This document shows, piece by piece, positions 23,166-35,083 of a stretch of DNA of 64,000 nucleotides. The position numbers and the translations under genes are program-made. Where the stretch lies: NCBI GenBank assembly GCA_032433595.1, contig JASWJB010000221.1, positions 1 to 64,000 on the forward strand, given 5' to 3'. The DNA comes from Conoideocrella luteorostrata. Taxonomy: Eukaryota > Ascomycota > Sordariomycetes > Hypocreales > Clavicipitaceae. The stretch's first letter is position 1. Every line of letters begins with the position of its first letter. Below the pieces are notes generated by a model, which saw only the letters and a list, made by a program, of their open reading frames with translations, was not told the origin of the DNA and did no database searches.

Positions 23166-23535
23166 GATTCGCTGACAAGACCTCTAATTCGATCTCTGAT
23201 GCAGATAACGAAAGGGCCCCAACCCATGTTCCCAACGAGAGAAGCAAGGTGAAGACAAAGCAGTTAGAATTGCACGTCTCTACCACGCAGTGTGGTAAAT
23301 TTACCAAGAGTTATCAGAGCTACTGTACTAGCATGACTGGACAAAAGATACGCTGGATGAGTTCTTGTCGCCCTCCACTCCGCGGAACCATAGATCAAGT
23401 AGAATGTCGGCGGGCGAAGGTCGCTTTGCAGGATCATACTGCAGGATCCACCTGATTACTTTTTTTACATAGCGACCTTCCTCCTCATCAATATTATACT
23501 CAGCTAGGTTAAACAATTCTTCCATGGACGCCTAT

Positions 23536-23809
23536 TGTTAGAGACTACTGCTTGTGAGGGCATTCAGAGGCCACGTGACGTCATGAATCTAGTGATGCAC
23601 CTCAGCCTATTGGAGGAGGGTATCATGCAGCTAGCAATCTCTTCGCTGCAGGGTAGCAGCGAAGCATAAGAAGGGAAGGAGGTTACCAAATTGTTTGAAG
23701 GCCAGAGATTAAGACCGTTCACAATACAGTGCTACGTTGTTGCTAGAAGCTATAAATACTTCAGAAGTCTTGTCTATCACTCTGCTTTACCAGTACCCAA
23801 GTCGTGACA
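23536..23809 (+). mobile_element. Solo LTR, family E, with 5-bp target duplication
   Basis: 274 bp starting TGTTAGAGACTACTG and ending CAAGTCGTGACA, flanked on both sides by CCTAT (23531-23535 and 23810-23814). It contains GGCCACGTGACG and TATAAATACTTC. It lies within the kinase pseudogene, near a former splice site. Only copy of this family in the window. Confidence 0.85.
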
Positions 23810-23814
23810 CCTAT

Positions 23815-24480
23815 TGCACCATCGGTGGTTCTCCGCCTTCCGGAACTCCCCCAAGCTTACTATTAAAAAGCCGCCTGTCTGGTGTGAGGTATTGTGACGA
23901 TGTTTTCTAATATTTAAAGTGTCCGTTAGGGAGAGCACCAAGCCAGGCAGTTAACGAGACGAGATGGTTATTATCTTTGTATTTAGATCCTAGTATGCAG
24001 AAGAGAGGCTGCCTAGTGAGAAGCTTAAAACCCAGGCAGCTAAAACTTTAAATATCTAGAAATCTATCTAGCTCCCTGGTGAGAATAAATTCAGGCAAGC
24101 GTAGTCTGAGCAGAATTACTAGTTTTAGCGGTTGGTTATCTAAAAATTACGCTATTAAGGTTAACTAAATCCACAGTATATTTATTCTTATAAACAGTTC
24201 GTAGTAGAAGTACTCACCCCCACCTATATTTAATAACTTGATCTTAAAACCTGTCTTATAGCAGGTAAATAATACTAGTGGCTATGTAATACAAAGATAT
24301 CGCGGCGCATAATTATCCTATTTACGATCTAGCCTTTATACCAGAGGTGAGATTAATTATGCCTATACGTCCTCCGCCTGCTAAGGTTTATCTCTTAACA
24401 CTAAGTCAAGATCTTTTAACACTAAGAGCGTATTTCTAGGCTAAAAATCGCTATAAGTAACACTATTTAAATAGAGAAGA
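23815..24480. other. AT-rich decayed sequence inside the kinase locus
   Basis: Dense in TTAAA, TAATAC and TATTTA words, with stops in all frames. By position it should correspond to the kinase middle region or to further insertions. No motif can be read from it. Confidence 0.4.
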
Positions 24481-25070
24481 GCCAGCGCTTGCAAGGACTG
24501 TTTCAGAATACTCTTTGCCATGTCCGGTGGATAACGCACTTTCATTTCCCGCCAACGAGGCTTAAATTAAGGCAGCTCCTCAACCATGGTATTCACACTC
24601 AGGCCCATCGGCTCGAAGACCAGGCACTTATAGGTCCCATTAGGGCCAGGCCGTGGTGTTCAAACTCACCAAGTAGTTGTGTAATATAGCGCTGTCCCTC
24701 TGCTAGTGCAACACCAGTAATGTGTCGCAGGATCTGCACTTCGCTTCCTAAGACTTCTGCGACAGGAATTTTCAGCGCGACGTATCTGTTTTCCCTTGAG
24801 GAAGATGAGTTAACCAAGCTCTGAACATCGCGTGTATAATGTGATTTACCAGTCGTCACAGGCCAACCAGACCATCGAATAAGAGCCTTCACCAAGCTTG
24901 TAAATAACCTTGTACTAGCCGTTATTAATGAGATCGCCGAGCAGGACTGGATGGTAGCCGCCGGGACGATAATCCTCAATCCATTCACACGGCGAGGTTA
25001 TGGTCTTGAATTTGCACTCTTTGCCAAGTACAGGTCTTGATGGCGGAGTAGGGGGAGGTAAGACGCTCAT

Positions 25071-26533
25071 GATGGCAAATGAAATGCAGGACAGTGATGA
25101 CAGACTGCAAAGCCGGGGGACGACTGGGTGAGTCATAGGTAGCGTGCCGTTCAAGTACGAATGCACATTTATCCATCTCGAGCCACTAGATGGTGTCGTA
25201 ACTGCAGTCCAGCCCATCCAGTCCTCCGTCGCTTCCGTTACGTGCTGCGCCCCGCAGATTTTCGAATCTATTTCGCGCTGCCTTGTTAGATCTCTCTGCA
25301 AGGCCGACCGCGCTTGGCAAGAGACCGTCTGTCTACATCCTCTCTTTAACCCAAACAGCCAAGCGATGTAGACACGTTCCCCCTACTCACCAAAATGCTC
25401 CGTCGCTCTGTGAGCAATGTTAAGACGCTGCTCCTTGATCGCTTCTTTTTGTTGTTGACATTGTACTTCCTATCGCTCGCAACGCATCTTATCCCCTAAC
25501 ATCAGCGTGGTCCTAAAGCACCCCAAAGGTGTCCCATGGCATGGGCCGCATGTCCATCCTGTGTAGGCTCGATTTCGCGGTGGTGGGTCGTGTGTTTTTT
25601 AGGGTGTCCTTCGGTGGCTTGTGGTCGGCGGAGGCGCGCGAATCCCCCGCAAAGCCGTGGCCCAAACCAGCGACAAGTGCTGGTCCATTATGACTCTTCT
25701 CGGCTCTGGAAATACCACCAAGCAAAGGCATTGCCAGGTTTCCAGCCAGCACCACGGGGAGGTGAAAGTCATCGCTAGCCATCTTTAATATATATGAATA
25801 TATATGCATATAATATCATATTATATTATATATATTAATATTTACTGTAGCCTTGACTGCACGGTGAGGGGCAGGAGGGGACTTCAAACGGTGCGCGGAG
25901 CAGACACGTCGCGTCGTGCACGGCAACGGGGCTGGTAGAAACAGCATTGCGATCACGACAACTGGACCATGGGACTGTGTCCCTCTTCAGTTTGTAATGT
26001 GCGAGGGGTGCTATAGCTATATTATCGATTGTTGTGTACGACCCAGCATTATTCATCCCCATGCAGGCAGCCTGCTTTCACGGCGAGCGCGAAGAGGGAG
26101 CTTCAATCTGGAGCATTGCGCCAGGATAGGCAGCTGCCTATGCTTCTGAGTCGAACGCATAACGCAGATCCCCCAAAAAATCGCCATGGATGGAAGCGGG
26201 AAGACGGGAGCGGTGCGAATTAAGATGTTGTTAGAGGGAGCGGGCATTAGTGGAGCCCGCCATATAGCTAGGGCGAAGGTGCGGGCTTAGGTGCGGGCTT
26301 GGCTTGGGCTCTAGTGCCATACAATACGCTACTTGCACTAAACTACCAGGGAGAGGCTCTGCCGTAGTATTGCTTGCACAGCTTATTACCTGTTGAAAAT
26401 CATTCTGGAAGACGTCTCACATCCATTCCGGTTCTCCGTCAAAAATTAATGCTGATCTTTGTTTCCAGCAACCTGGCGGCATCGATATTTGCACCTGGAG
26501 GTCCTTGCGCCTCTCTCGGAGCAACAAGGCCGC
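25071..26533. other. No gene recognised; includes an AT microsatellite
   Basis: A TA-rich microsatellite lies at about 25785-25850. A minus-strand frame at 25779-25513 (MASDDFHLPVVLAGNLAMPLLGG...) is open for about 89 codons but matches nothing I recognise. Around 26254-26310 the motif GTGCGGGCTTAGGTGCGGGCTTGG repeats a GGTGCGGGCTT word. Confidence 0.4.
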
Positions 26534-26538
26534 CTCAT

Positions 26539-26743
26539 TGTTGGAATATCGCCGCCAAGCACAATAGGAAGCACGGAGCCTATCACGTGGTCACCTTTAA
26601 GCCACGATATTTATACGACGATATCGTGCCTTCCACTATTACTTCTTTTCTTACTTCTTAGATAACCTACTTGACTTATTGAATATATTGTATTTTGAAG
26701 CAGTTGATCTAGATCATCTGTTGCACACCCTGTGCAACCCACA
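26539..26743 (+). mobile_element. Solo LTR, family B, with 5-bp target duplication
   Basis: 205 bp from TGTTGGAATATCGCC to TGTGCAACCCACA, with CTATCACGTGGTCACC and a palindromic ATATTTATACGACGATAT zone. Flanks are CTCAT on both sides (26534-26538 and 26744-26748). It is a close relative of the element at 59312-59509. Confidence 0.88.
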
Positions 26744-26748
26744 CTCAT

Positions 26749-28101
26749 ACTATATCACGTTTACAATATCGTGTCCCTGGCCTTCACGAATGGCGGCACC
26801 TTCAGCACCAATGTTGCCATGTTCCTTGTCTTTCGTTTTATTTGTGGCTGCGCCGCGTCAGGTCCAACGAGCATCGGTGGTGGCACCATGGCCGACGTCA
26901 CTGACTAGGGAAATGGAGGTAAGGCAATGGCGCTGTTTACCCTGGGTCCTATTACAGGGTCAGTATGTGTATGTTATTTTTTCGGGGGGGGGTTTTTTTT
27001 TCCCTCACATATCAGAAGTGGGTGTTTTGTTTTAATCAGCCAAAGATTCTTAAGGCGCTTGGGCGGACTGATCATGGAGGCCTCGGCTGGTGTCGGACGT
27101 TCCGAATTATCATGATACTGGCAAGACTTCACAAATGCATGCCAAATTGTACATGGTTTAACTCCGCCACACCATCTATACCGGTGCTCTCGCAGTTGTT
27201 ACAGTCGTGTTCATGCGAGAGACCAATGCCATCATTCTGCTCCGGAGAAAAGCTAAGTAACTATACAGACAGGGCGGCAATCTTAAGCTCGCGCTGCATT
27301 ATGCTATTAAGGTACCCTTTAGATGCTTCTACTGCAAAGAATTGTAAGGCCCCTAAAGCTATTGTTCCTATCACTAATCGTTTTTCTTGTGTCTTCCTAT
27401 ACTAGTCTAATGTTTAGTCTTATTTTTTGCTGGGTGCTAGAATAGAGTAACAGTGTGCTAGCACTATCTATCGGAAGCGACAGTATGAAAGTGAATTATA
27501 AGGGAAAACTATAGGCATGTAAATTGATGAATATTGACGATAATGATTGACGATCTGATTACCCTTCCAATTCCCGTCCAAATGCTTCTTTTTATGCCTA
27601 CTCTCCTTCCTGCCTCTGATATCTCGTATTCCTCGTATTATTGACCTTCCCGAGGCCTTACCCAAATTCCTCCGTAGTGTTCAATAGTCCAACGCCGATG
27701 ACCTCTTCTATTCGACATATCACTTTGAGTTTCACTCCGGTGCCGTGGCTGTTCTACCGTTACGGTGGATATCTCCGGACTCGTTTCACGGTCACCATAT
27801 AATCTTACATCATTTTCTCTCAGTAGAATGACTGACAGGACTTTTCGCAAGATGCACCATTTCGATTAGAAATACCCGACCTGTAAATAGAGCACATAAT
27901 TTGAGAATTATTCAGACTTTTAACTGTGCTCACAATGGCCGGCATTTAAAGTTAGACTAACAGGACAAAACTACCATCCTCATGTACAAATAACATATCA
28001 TGGGTAAGATCAGAACACTAACCACTCTTAATCAGGCATAAATTTAAACTTTCAAAACTAAGCAAAAGAGGAAAAACAAATTCTACCTCTGAAATAGCGA
28101 A
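26749..28101. other. No gene recognised
   Basis: Contains a G9-T9 run at 26983-27001 and the second copy of the 145-bp dispersed repeat (27565-27710). Several short frames around 26679-27405 have no recognisable domain. The last part should include the 3' untranslated region of the minus-strand NLR. Confidence 0.4.
27565..27710 (+). repeat. Dispersed repeat shared with 17655-17800
   Basis: Second copy of the 145-bp repeat, same orientation, with CTTCCTGCCTCTGATATCTCG and AAATTCCTCCGTAGTGTTCAATAGTCC in common. Confidence 0.65.
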
Positions 28102-31100
28102 TTATTGCTCGAACCTTTCGAGTAGCTTGACAATTCTTCTGTTTCCGTACCTTCGAGCCACGGTAATCGCCGTGTCCCCGTCCTCGTCCACGAGATGCGG
28201 ATCCGCGCCAGACTCTAGCAAAATAGTTACGACCGGTTCAAAGTCGAGAAAGGAAGCCATTAAAAGAGGCGACTGCCCGGAGTTTGACAGTGAGTTGACA
28301 TTAACGTCTGGCATTTGCGCAAGAATGCCGACGACTTCCTTATTTCCATTAGACGCTGCGACCCACAGAGGCGTTTCCCCCCTAGGATTTTTCAAATCAG
28401 GCTTCGTACCAACTAAGATAAGTTGTTCAATGCGGCGATCATCCCCACTTTCTGCAGCTTTGTAGAGCTTTGCGATACGATAGTATTCGTCGTCAGCAGG
28501 GAGAAGGCCTTTCCGCTGGGATAGAAGCTTCAGAACCTCTTCATTACCGTATGTTGCAGCTGCCATTAACGTTTTCTCCGTAATAGACGCTGTAGTCTCG
28601 TCGTTGCGCTGCTCAAAGAGATATTCCATCACTTGTTGACTGTACCCTCTGTTTGCCACTGCAGCTACTACCACATCCTCTGTGATTGTTATCTCGTGCC
28701 CTCGTTGCTCAAGGAGTAGAGCTATAATTTCCTTGCCACGATACCTATTCTCCGCCGCTGCCTTTATTACATTCTCTGTGATTATAATCTCATGCCCTCG
28801 CTGCTCAAGGAGTAGAGCTATAATTTCCTTGCCGCGATAGCTATTCTCCGCTGCTGCCTTTATCACATCCTCTGTGATTGTGATCTCGTGCCCTCGCTGC
28901 TTAAGGAGTAGAGCTATAATATCCTCGCCGCTATACCTATTCTCCGCGGCTGCCTTTATCACATCCTCTGTGATTGTTATCTCATACCCTCGCTGCTCAA
29001 GGAGTAGAGCTACACCTTCCTTACTTTGACACCTGACCGCTGCCTTCATCACATCCTCTGTGATTGTTATCTCGTGCCCTCGTTGCTTAAGGAGTAGAGC
29101 CATGATTTCCTCGCCACAATCTTCATTCTCCGCCGCTGCCTTTATCACATCCTCTGTGATTGTGATCTCGTGCCCTCGCTGCTCAAGGAGTAGAGCTACA
29201 CCTTCCTTACTTTGACACCTGACCGCTGCCTTCATCACATCCTCTGTGATTGTTATCTCGTGCCCTCGCTGCTTAAGGAGTAGAGCTACACCTTCCTTAC
29301 TTTGACACCTGACCGCTGCCTTTATCACATCCTCTGTGATTGTTATCTCGTGCCCTTGTTGCTCAAGGAGTAGAGCTATAATATCCTCGCCACAATCTTC
29401 ATTCTCCGCCGCTGCCTTTATCACATCCTCTGTGATTGTGATCTCGTGCCCTCGCTGCTCAAGGAGTAGAGCTACACCTTCCTTACTTTGACACCTGACC
29501 GCTGCCTTCATTACATCCTCTGTGATTATTATCTCGTGCCCTCGTTGCTTAAGGAGTAGAGCTATAATATCCTCGCCACAATCTTCATTCTCCGCCGCTG
29601 CCTTTATCACATCCTCTGTGATTATTATCTCGTGCCCTCGTTGCTTAAGGAGTAGAGCTATAATTTCCTCGCCACAAGCTTCATTCTCCGCCGCTGCCTT
29701 TATCACATCCTCTGTGATTATAATCTCGTGCCCTCGCTGCTCAAGGAGTAGAGCTATAATTTCCTTGCCGCGATAGCTATTCTCCGCTGCTGCCTTTATC
29801 ACATCCTCTGTGATTGTGATCTCGTGCCCTCGCTGCTTAAGGAGTAGAGCTATAATTTCCTTGCCGCGATGCCTATTCTCCGCCGCTGCCTTTATCACAT
29901 CCTCTGTGATTATGATCTCATGCCCTCGCTGCTCAAGGAGTAGAGCTACACCTTCCTTACGTTGACACCTGACCGCTGCCTTTATCACATCCTCTGTAAT
30001 TGTTATCTCGTGCCCTCGTTTCTCAAGGAGTAGAGCTATAACTTCCTTGCCGCAATACCTATTCTCCGCCGCTGCCTTTATCACATCCTCTGTGATTGTG
30101 ATCTCATGCCCTCGTTGCTCAAGGAGTAGAGCCATGATTTCCTTGCCATAATCTCTATTCTCCGCCGCTGCCTTTATCACATCCTCTGTGATTATTATCT
30201 CGTGCCCTCGTTGCTCAAGGAGTAGAGCTATAATTTCCTTGCCACGATATTTATTCTCTGCCGCTGCCTTTGTCACATCCTCTGTGATTATTATCTCATG
30301 CCCTCGTTGCTCAAGAAGTAGAGCTATAATTTCCTCACCACGATAGCTATTCTCCGCCGCTGCCTTTGTCACATCCTCTGTGATTATTATCTCGTGCCCT
30401 CGTTGCTCAAGGAGTAGAGCTATAATTTCCTTGCCACGATATTCATTCTCCGCCGCTGCTTTTATCACATCCTCTGTGATTGTTATCTCGTGCCCTCGTT
30501 GCTTAAGGAGTAGAGCTATAATATCCTCGCCGCTATACCTATTCTCCGCGGCTGCCTTTATCACATCCTCTGTGATTGTTATCTCATACCCTCGCTGCTC
30601 AAGGAGTTGAGCCATAACTTCTCTGGCGTTTGTTTGATTTTGTACCGCCGCTATTATTACGTTTATTGTCATCGTCGCCCTCCAATCCAGCAAGGCGCGC
30701 AAAATACTTAGTCGTCCCGACCTAGCAGCGTACTCAAGTGGTGCTGCACCCGAGCTATCAGCAAGATGAATCATTTCTTGTACCTTATCCTTATCGTGTA
30801 GGCCACAGATATGCTCGAACATAGTCAAAACGTTCCATCGTACAGCAATGTGTAAAATGGAGAATTGGGGTGGTGGAGAATCCCAGTAACGATCGCGACG
30901 AAGGGACTGTAGCCAGGACTCTCGGCACGGAGAATCGATTTCGAAAAATTCTGCCTGTGGAGCCCTGACACTGAATCTCGACTGTGCCATACGCGCATGA
31001 TGCGGCCACTCATGAATTGCATACTTCAGGAAGTCCCTATTTGTGTGTGTTTCCTTGGTTTTGTAGAAATCCCTAATTAGGTGATCGATACAGCGATAAG

Positions 31101-33694
31101 AAAGATTGGCATGTGCTTCGAGCTCGCTAAACCCAGTCGTCTCGCTAGCCTTAAGTAAATAGTCCTTCACGGATTTGTGGAGTAAGAGGACTTTTTCATC
31201 TTGAATAACCACCATTAACCGACAAGCCTCGATGTATTCGCGCATGAATTGGGTTCTCGTCTCCACATCATCCTCATCTTGACATAAGTTGCAAGCTTCA
31301 GAAAGCTCTAATAAGTTCAAGGGTCGCAGAGACACAGCAACAATGCTTAAAATATCTTGGATCTGCCCAGCAGTCTCTCGCTTAAGAGCTTCATGGTAAA
31401 GCTTCCCGTAAAGCGAATAAAGACCGCTGGGCATCCCCATCAAACGTGCGATCGCGTCTTTCGAGGGGATATCATCGAGCTCGTTGCAGGCTATGCCTAC
31501 CCAGAGAAATGTCCCTTCAGCTTTGTGTCCAAGGATTTCGGCGACTTTTCCTCTAATTTTATCTGTGTAGTTGAGCTGTGTAACCCTCTCCTTGATGTAT
31601 TGATCAATATCTGTCTTAACCTCAGGAAAGGAAGCCAAGTCTGTATTAGCGAACATCTCCAAGCGTTTACGGATCTCTGGGTACGGTCGACTCGTGACTA
31701 ATATTTGGACATTTGGCGGGGCATCTGGGCTATAAAAAGATTCCCGCAACTGTTGAAGCAGCATTTTTCGCGACTGATCATCGCATTCGTCCAGTGCATC
31801 AATGATACAATATTTTTGGCCGGTGTTGGGGTCTGCTGCTGCCGATATAAATATTGACCAGAGAGCATCAAACGACTCAAATAGGTTCTTGTTTCGCTCA
31901 TTATGCTTTGGAAGGACGTGGCTAAGGAGCTGTGGGTGCTGCTGGATGAGTTGGAGGAGAAGACCTCGAACGATTGATGTAGCAGTGTTCCGTGTATCGA
32001 AGGCTGAGTCGCAGAAAAAATACGCCAGTGTCTTCCCGTTCGTGGCAGAGAAATCCTTTGACAGCGCTTCAGTGAGAAATATCGCCAGCGTAGATTTTCC
32101 CGTTCCCGGGTTGCCGTGGAGCCACAGAACCTGGCTCGCCTGATCCTCGGAGGCCTGATTCTGGCCATGGCCAAGCCAGGTAGTGAGATGCTCTGTGCCC
32201 AGTATCCATTCGCAAGTGCCGGCAGCGCGGTCACCTTTCTTGCGTTTCAGCGCTTTCCTGTCGTCAAGCGGGTCGGTCACGAAGAGATCACGGAGACATT
32301 CAGCGGCCTCGGGGTTGAAATTCAGTGCGACTTTGGCAGTCCATTAGCAAGGTATGGTGATGACGGGGTGTTGGTCAATTGATAGCTGAGCTCACCAGTA
32401 TTATCCGTAATAATCTCCCTCCCTATCATACATGTCAGCAAAAATCGTGCGCAAGGTTGACAGAGCCGGAACGCCTACGGCTAAACCGACGTCGAACGAT
32501 TGAAGTCGCTCCGCGGCACATCTCGGAAATCACATCGGAGACCCTTTCGAATGCAGGGTCGGTGGGACCGTAATACTTATTTATCTTTAAATGATCCTTG
32601 CTAAGGGCATACCTGTCAAGGCCCGGGATACAAGCAGACGTCTCGTCCACAACCTAAGGAGGTGAGCATAGGCTCCTAAAGTCAAACGAATCTCACATAC
32701 CATTCCCTTGGCCACTCCAGCAATACCTAGCCGTCGACCGTAGTCCGTTTCGAGGAGCTCGCTGAAACATGAGACTGACGTCGATAATCTGTTGCGCAAC
32801 TTGCAGAAGCGATGTAATCTGTCTCGCAGCACAGCGTCGTCGAACCCCAGCTCGCTTGTAATTCCGCGATGTGAGCCTGCCGGTCCCATGAGCTGCGCAA
32901 GAGAATCGGCCAGTGGTTGCCATTTTGTGCCCTGAAAGGGTGTGCCTAGAAACACAATACCAACTGTTGTCTTTAGTAATGACTCGTATCTATCGTCGTC
33001 GTCGGCATACAGAAGGGCCTGCAAGTCAAAGGGTCAGAGAAAGGCATCTCCACGGGGAGGGGCAGACCAGCTTACTTGTACGATTACATTTCCTCCCAAG
33101 CTGTGGCCGACGAAGACGATCGGTCGGCTCGGGCAACCGGCGCGGAACGAGTGTATACTGTGTACGAGCTCCTCTCCACAGAGCTGGAGGCGCGTCTTAG
33201 GCGCGTTCGTATGCCATCTCGACTCGTAGCTGTACACGATAATCCTCGATTTGGGCACCTTGGCAGGCAACATGTCCAGGTCTCTCAGCCAGTTGACATG
33301 ATTTTGACCGTCCTTGCTGGTCCAAGACCAGTCAGCGTCCGACCCCAGCCCATGTACGGCAACGATGCTGCCTTTGTCAGATTAACACACCACCGAAACT
33401 GTTCAGAACACTTACTCGACTTCAGCATTGTCCGCCGCATCGGGCTTCTGTTCGGGGTATACTATGGTGAGACGCTGCCGATTCTGGTTCTGGGACGGTA
33501 TTAATATGCTGCTTTCATTACACATACGGAAGACCAACCTTTTCCCTCTCTGGTGGTGGTGGTGGTGAAGGCTCAGCGGCCCTGGGCTGCTGTTGCGATC
33601 TTGCCGCATGCCTAATTCCCACTGCTATCCAAAGGTACGAAATGCTGACGACGCCCACCAGGAAGATGACGTGCCCCGGTTGCATCCAATCCAT
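28102..33694 (-). CDS. NLR: membrane-anchored alpha/beta hydrolase (SesB-like), NACHT, tandem repeats, ankyrins
   Basis: Exons: 33694-33539, 33489-33416, 33367-33076, 33018-32701, one from 32653, and the long one ending at 28102. The intron between about 32450 and 32330 is unresolved. A hydrophobic helix (VIFLVGVVSISYLWIAVGI) at residues 9-27 suggests a membrane anchor. The hydrolase domain has DIVAVHGLGSD, VGHSLGG with the nucleophile Ser, FLGTPFQG and KDHLKINKYYGP carrying the probable catalytic His. NACHT has Walker A GNPGTGKSTLA, Walker B YCIIDALDECDD and LVTSRPY. After a helical region come 20 near-identical 32- or 30-residue repeats, two degenerate ones and about three ordinary ankyrin repeats at the C-terminus. 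No stop or frameshift is seen, so this is the best preserved NLR here. SesB-like NLRs are associated with fungal heterokaryon and cell-death systems; the ligand is unknown. The first two exons are tentative. Confidence 0.85.
28696..30585 (-). repeat. Array of 20 coding repeats of two alternating types
   Basis: 1890 bp encode 630 residues: fifteen type A units of 32 residues (ITEDVIKAAAEN...G..IIALLL.QRGHE) and five type B units of 30 (ITEDV.KAAVRCQ.KEGVALLLEQRGHE). Order: A x6, B, A x4, B, A, B, B, A, B, A x3. Units are nearly identical in DNA except at defined positions (16-18, 20 and 21 of type A, plus position 28 K/E and position 3 T/I). This pattern of high identity with focused variation is known from fungal NLR sensor repeats. 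Confidence 0.95.
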
Positions 33695-34319
33695 GGCAGC
33701 TAGGGGCGGTTGTGGCTGCTAGCGCAGAGTACGGAGCCTGCAATTATCGTTATCGGCGACGGACTTGAAGGTGAGATTTCTTGTTTTCGAATCAGTATCG
33801 CTTGTGTTCAGTTGGAAATTGGGAGAGGCAGAACATGCACATGCGAGCGGGGTACAGAGTAGACCGTCGTGACCGAAAGCAAGCGCCAATCAAAAGTGAC
33901 AGCCTCGTCAGCAATTTGGCCAGATGTACCCAATCAATCTCTCTCTTTTTACATGGGTAAGATGGCCCTTTAGTCAGACACGCTGGCAGCCAGTGTCTTT
34001 TTTTGGGGCCGACATGCAAGCACCGTTCATCGTCCTGCGACTGACCGGTTCCTGGCGATTTGCCTTTTGACACATGGCATCTTATTTGCGACACTGCACT
34101 GCGCTCAAAGGCAGATTGTTAACTCACGTCGATCTCTAGTCCACACACCTCACGCGTGCTACAGCATAGCTTCGGTTCGCAACCTCTGACGTCTAAAACT
34201 TGTTTAACGGTCGGTCGCTAAAAGGCCTCTGATGTCCTTATTAGCCCTGCCAAGACTGTCTTTAATCGTCTTTAATCGTCTTTAATCGTGCTCTTTACCA
34301 TTAAGTGACCCGGGTAATA
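33695..34319. other. Intergenic; short tandem repeat at 34258-34290
   Basis: Probably holds the promoter of the minus-strand NLR. The decamer TCTTTAATCG is repeated three times at about 34258-34290. A minus-strand frame at 34094-33792 has no recognisable domain. Confidence 0.45.
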
Positions 34320-34560
34320 CCTACCGTCCATAGTCGTACTACGCGACCGTTTCGCCAATAACAATATTGCACAGGAAAACATCGCAGTCGTTAATCTCGA
34401 AGATCCCTCCGCAAACTCCGATTAAAAGGGCCCACTTCAATCCGGGAAAGATCGAACGCAAGCCAGCAGCCATTAACGCGGCATTGGTTGTGCCCATGGC
34501 AGACGTTGACAAAATGGGCAGAGTCATGGATGACTAGCCCCCGTTGAGATACTTTAGGAG
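34320..34560 (-). pseudogene. Nucleoside phosphorylase-like domain fragment of a lost NLR
   Basis: Minus-strand text GTTNAALMAAGLRSIFPGLKW, LLIGVCGGIF, DVFLCNIVIGETVA and YDYGR matches the middle of the PNP_UDP_1 domain at the N-terminus of fungal NLRs. Stops TAG at 34339-34341 and 34321-34323 fall where related proteins have coding residues (Gln is likely at the first). Neither the N-terminal IGWVCALP block nor a NACHT domain is recognisable nearby. Confidence 0.7.
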
Positions 34561-35083
34561 CAATCCCCTTGCATCCCAACCTGCGCCGACCAAACCGTCC
34601 ATACTTGTCCCAACCCGCTTACATTGTGTCGTTTCGCCGATTCCGAACATTGCTGGCCTAGCAACACCTTGTTAGTGGGAAGCGTGCTATATTTGGATGC
34701 CATGCCTATGGGAAGAGCTTGCAATTCTGGCGATCGAGACAAATAATTTGGTGATGGCATTGCAGGCTCGATGGGAGAACACGCGAAGGTCGCTGTCAGT
34801 CAAGAGGCGCTTGATGAAACAAGATTAGGTTTGTGAGTTGTGAAGGTCAGACGTGACCATTATCGATTGAGTCTACGAGTGGCAGCTTATCCTAGTTTGT
34901 CAACCTCACACAGCGAGAATGCCAACTCACCTACTTGTATTTGATGCGCTCTTGGTTAACCTCCTAGACAGCGGCTTTGCTTTACAACTGTTTACGACTG
35001 GCTGATCCAATGGCTTGCCGCACAGCTTAAATAGAGAATGAAAAATGATGTTCCGATATTACAGTCAGTGATAATTGCCATGA

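Larger units (their letters stand above)
23328..25070 (-). pseudogene. SRPK-like protein kinase pseudogene, split by an LTR
   Basis: Leftwards from about 25070: MSVLPPPTPPS, CEWIEDYRPGGYHPVLLGD, a glycine loop YKVIYKLGEGSYSMVW, RYVALKIP with the expected lysine, EVQILRHI, then VFEPMG and MAKSILKQSLQALA. The final part at 23525-23328 has ELFNLAEYN, RYVKKVIRWILQYDPAKRPSPADILLDLWF. This is the order of SRPK-like kinases expanded in filamentous fungi. Stops interrupt it at 24915-24917 (TAG before YKV) and 24567-24569 (TAA where the family has Gln). The catalytic HRD/DFG region would fall in 23815-24480, which is AT-rich and unreadable. A solo LTR sits at 23536-23809. Kinase activity is not expected. 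Confidence 0.72.

Noticed and set aside
22956..23170. Target duplication for the LTR-A at 22961-23165
   Set aside because: Flanks GAAAC and GATTC differ at two of five bases, so I do not claim a duplication. The LTR-A copies at 5585, 11170 and 16014 also lack one.
25513..25779. Possible small minus-strand protein MASDDFHLPVV...
   Set aside because: Open for only about 89 codons and Gly/Ala/Pro-rich, with no homology I can name; kept only as a note in the gap entry.
28696..30585. CRISPR-like regular repeats
   Set aside because: Units are contiguous, coding and without unique spacers, in a eukaryotic genome.
29522..30610. Plus-strand open frames rich in SCPRCLRSRAIISSP repeats
   Set aside because: They are antisense shadows of the minus-strand NLR repeats. 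Their periodicity is fully explained by the 96/90-bp coding units.
33555..33570. Run of five His codons suggesting a metal-binding or tag-like stretch
   Set aside because: It lies in an alternative frame; the frame chosen for the NLR start reads a Pro-rich linker from the same GGTGGT repeat.
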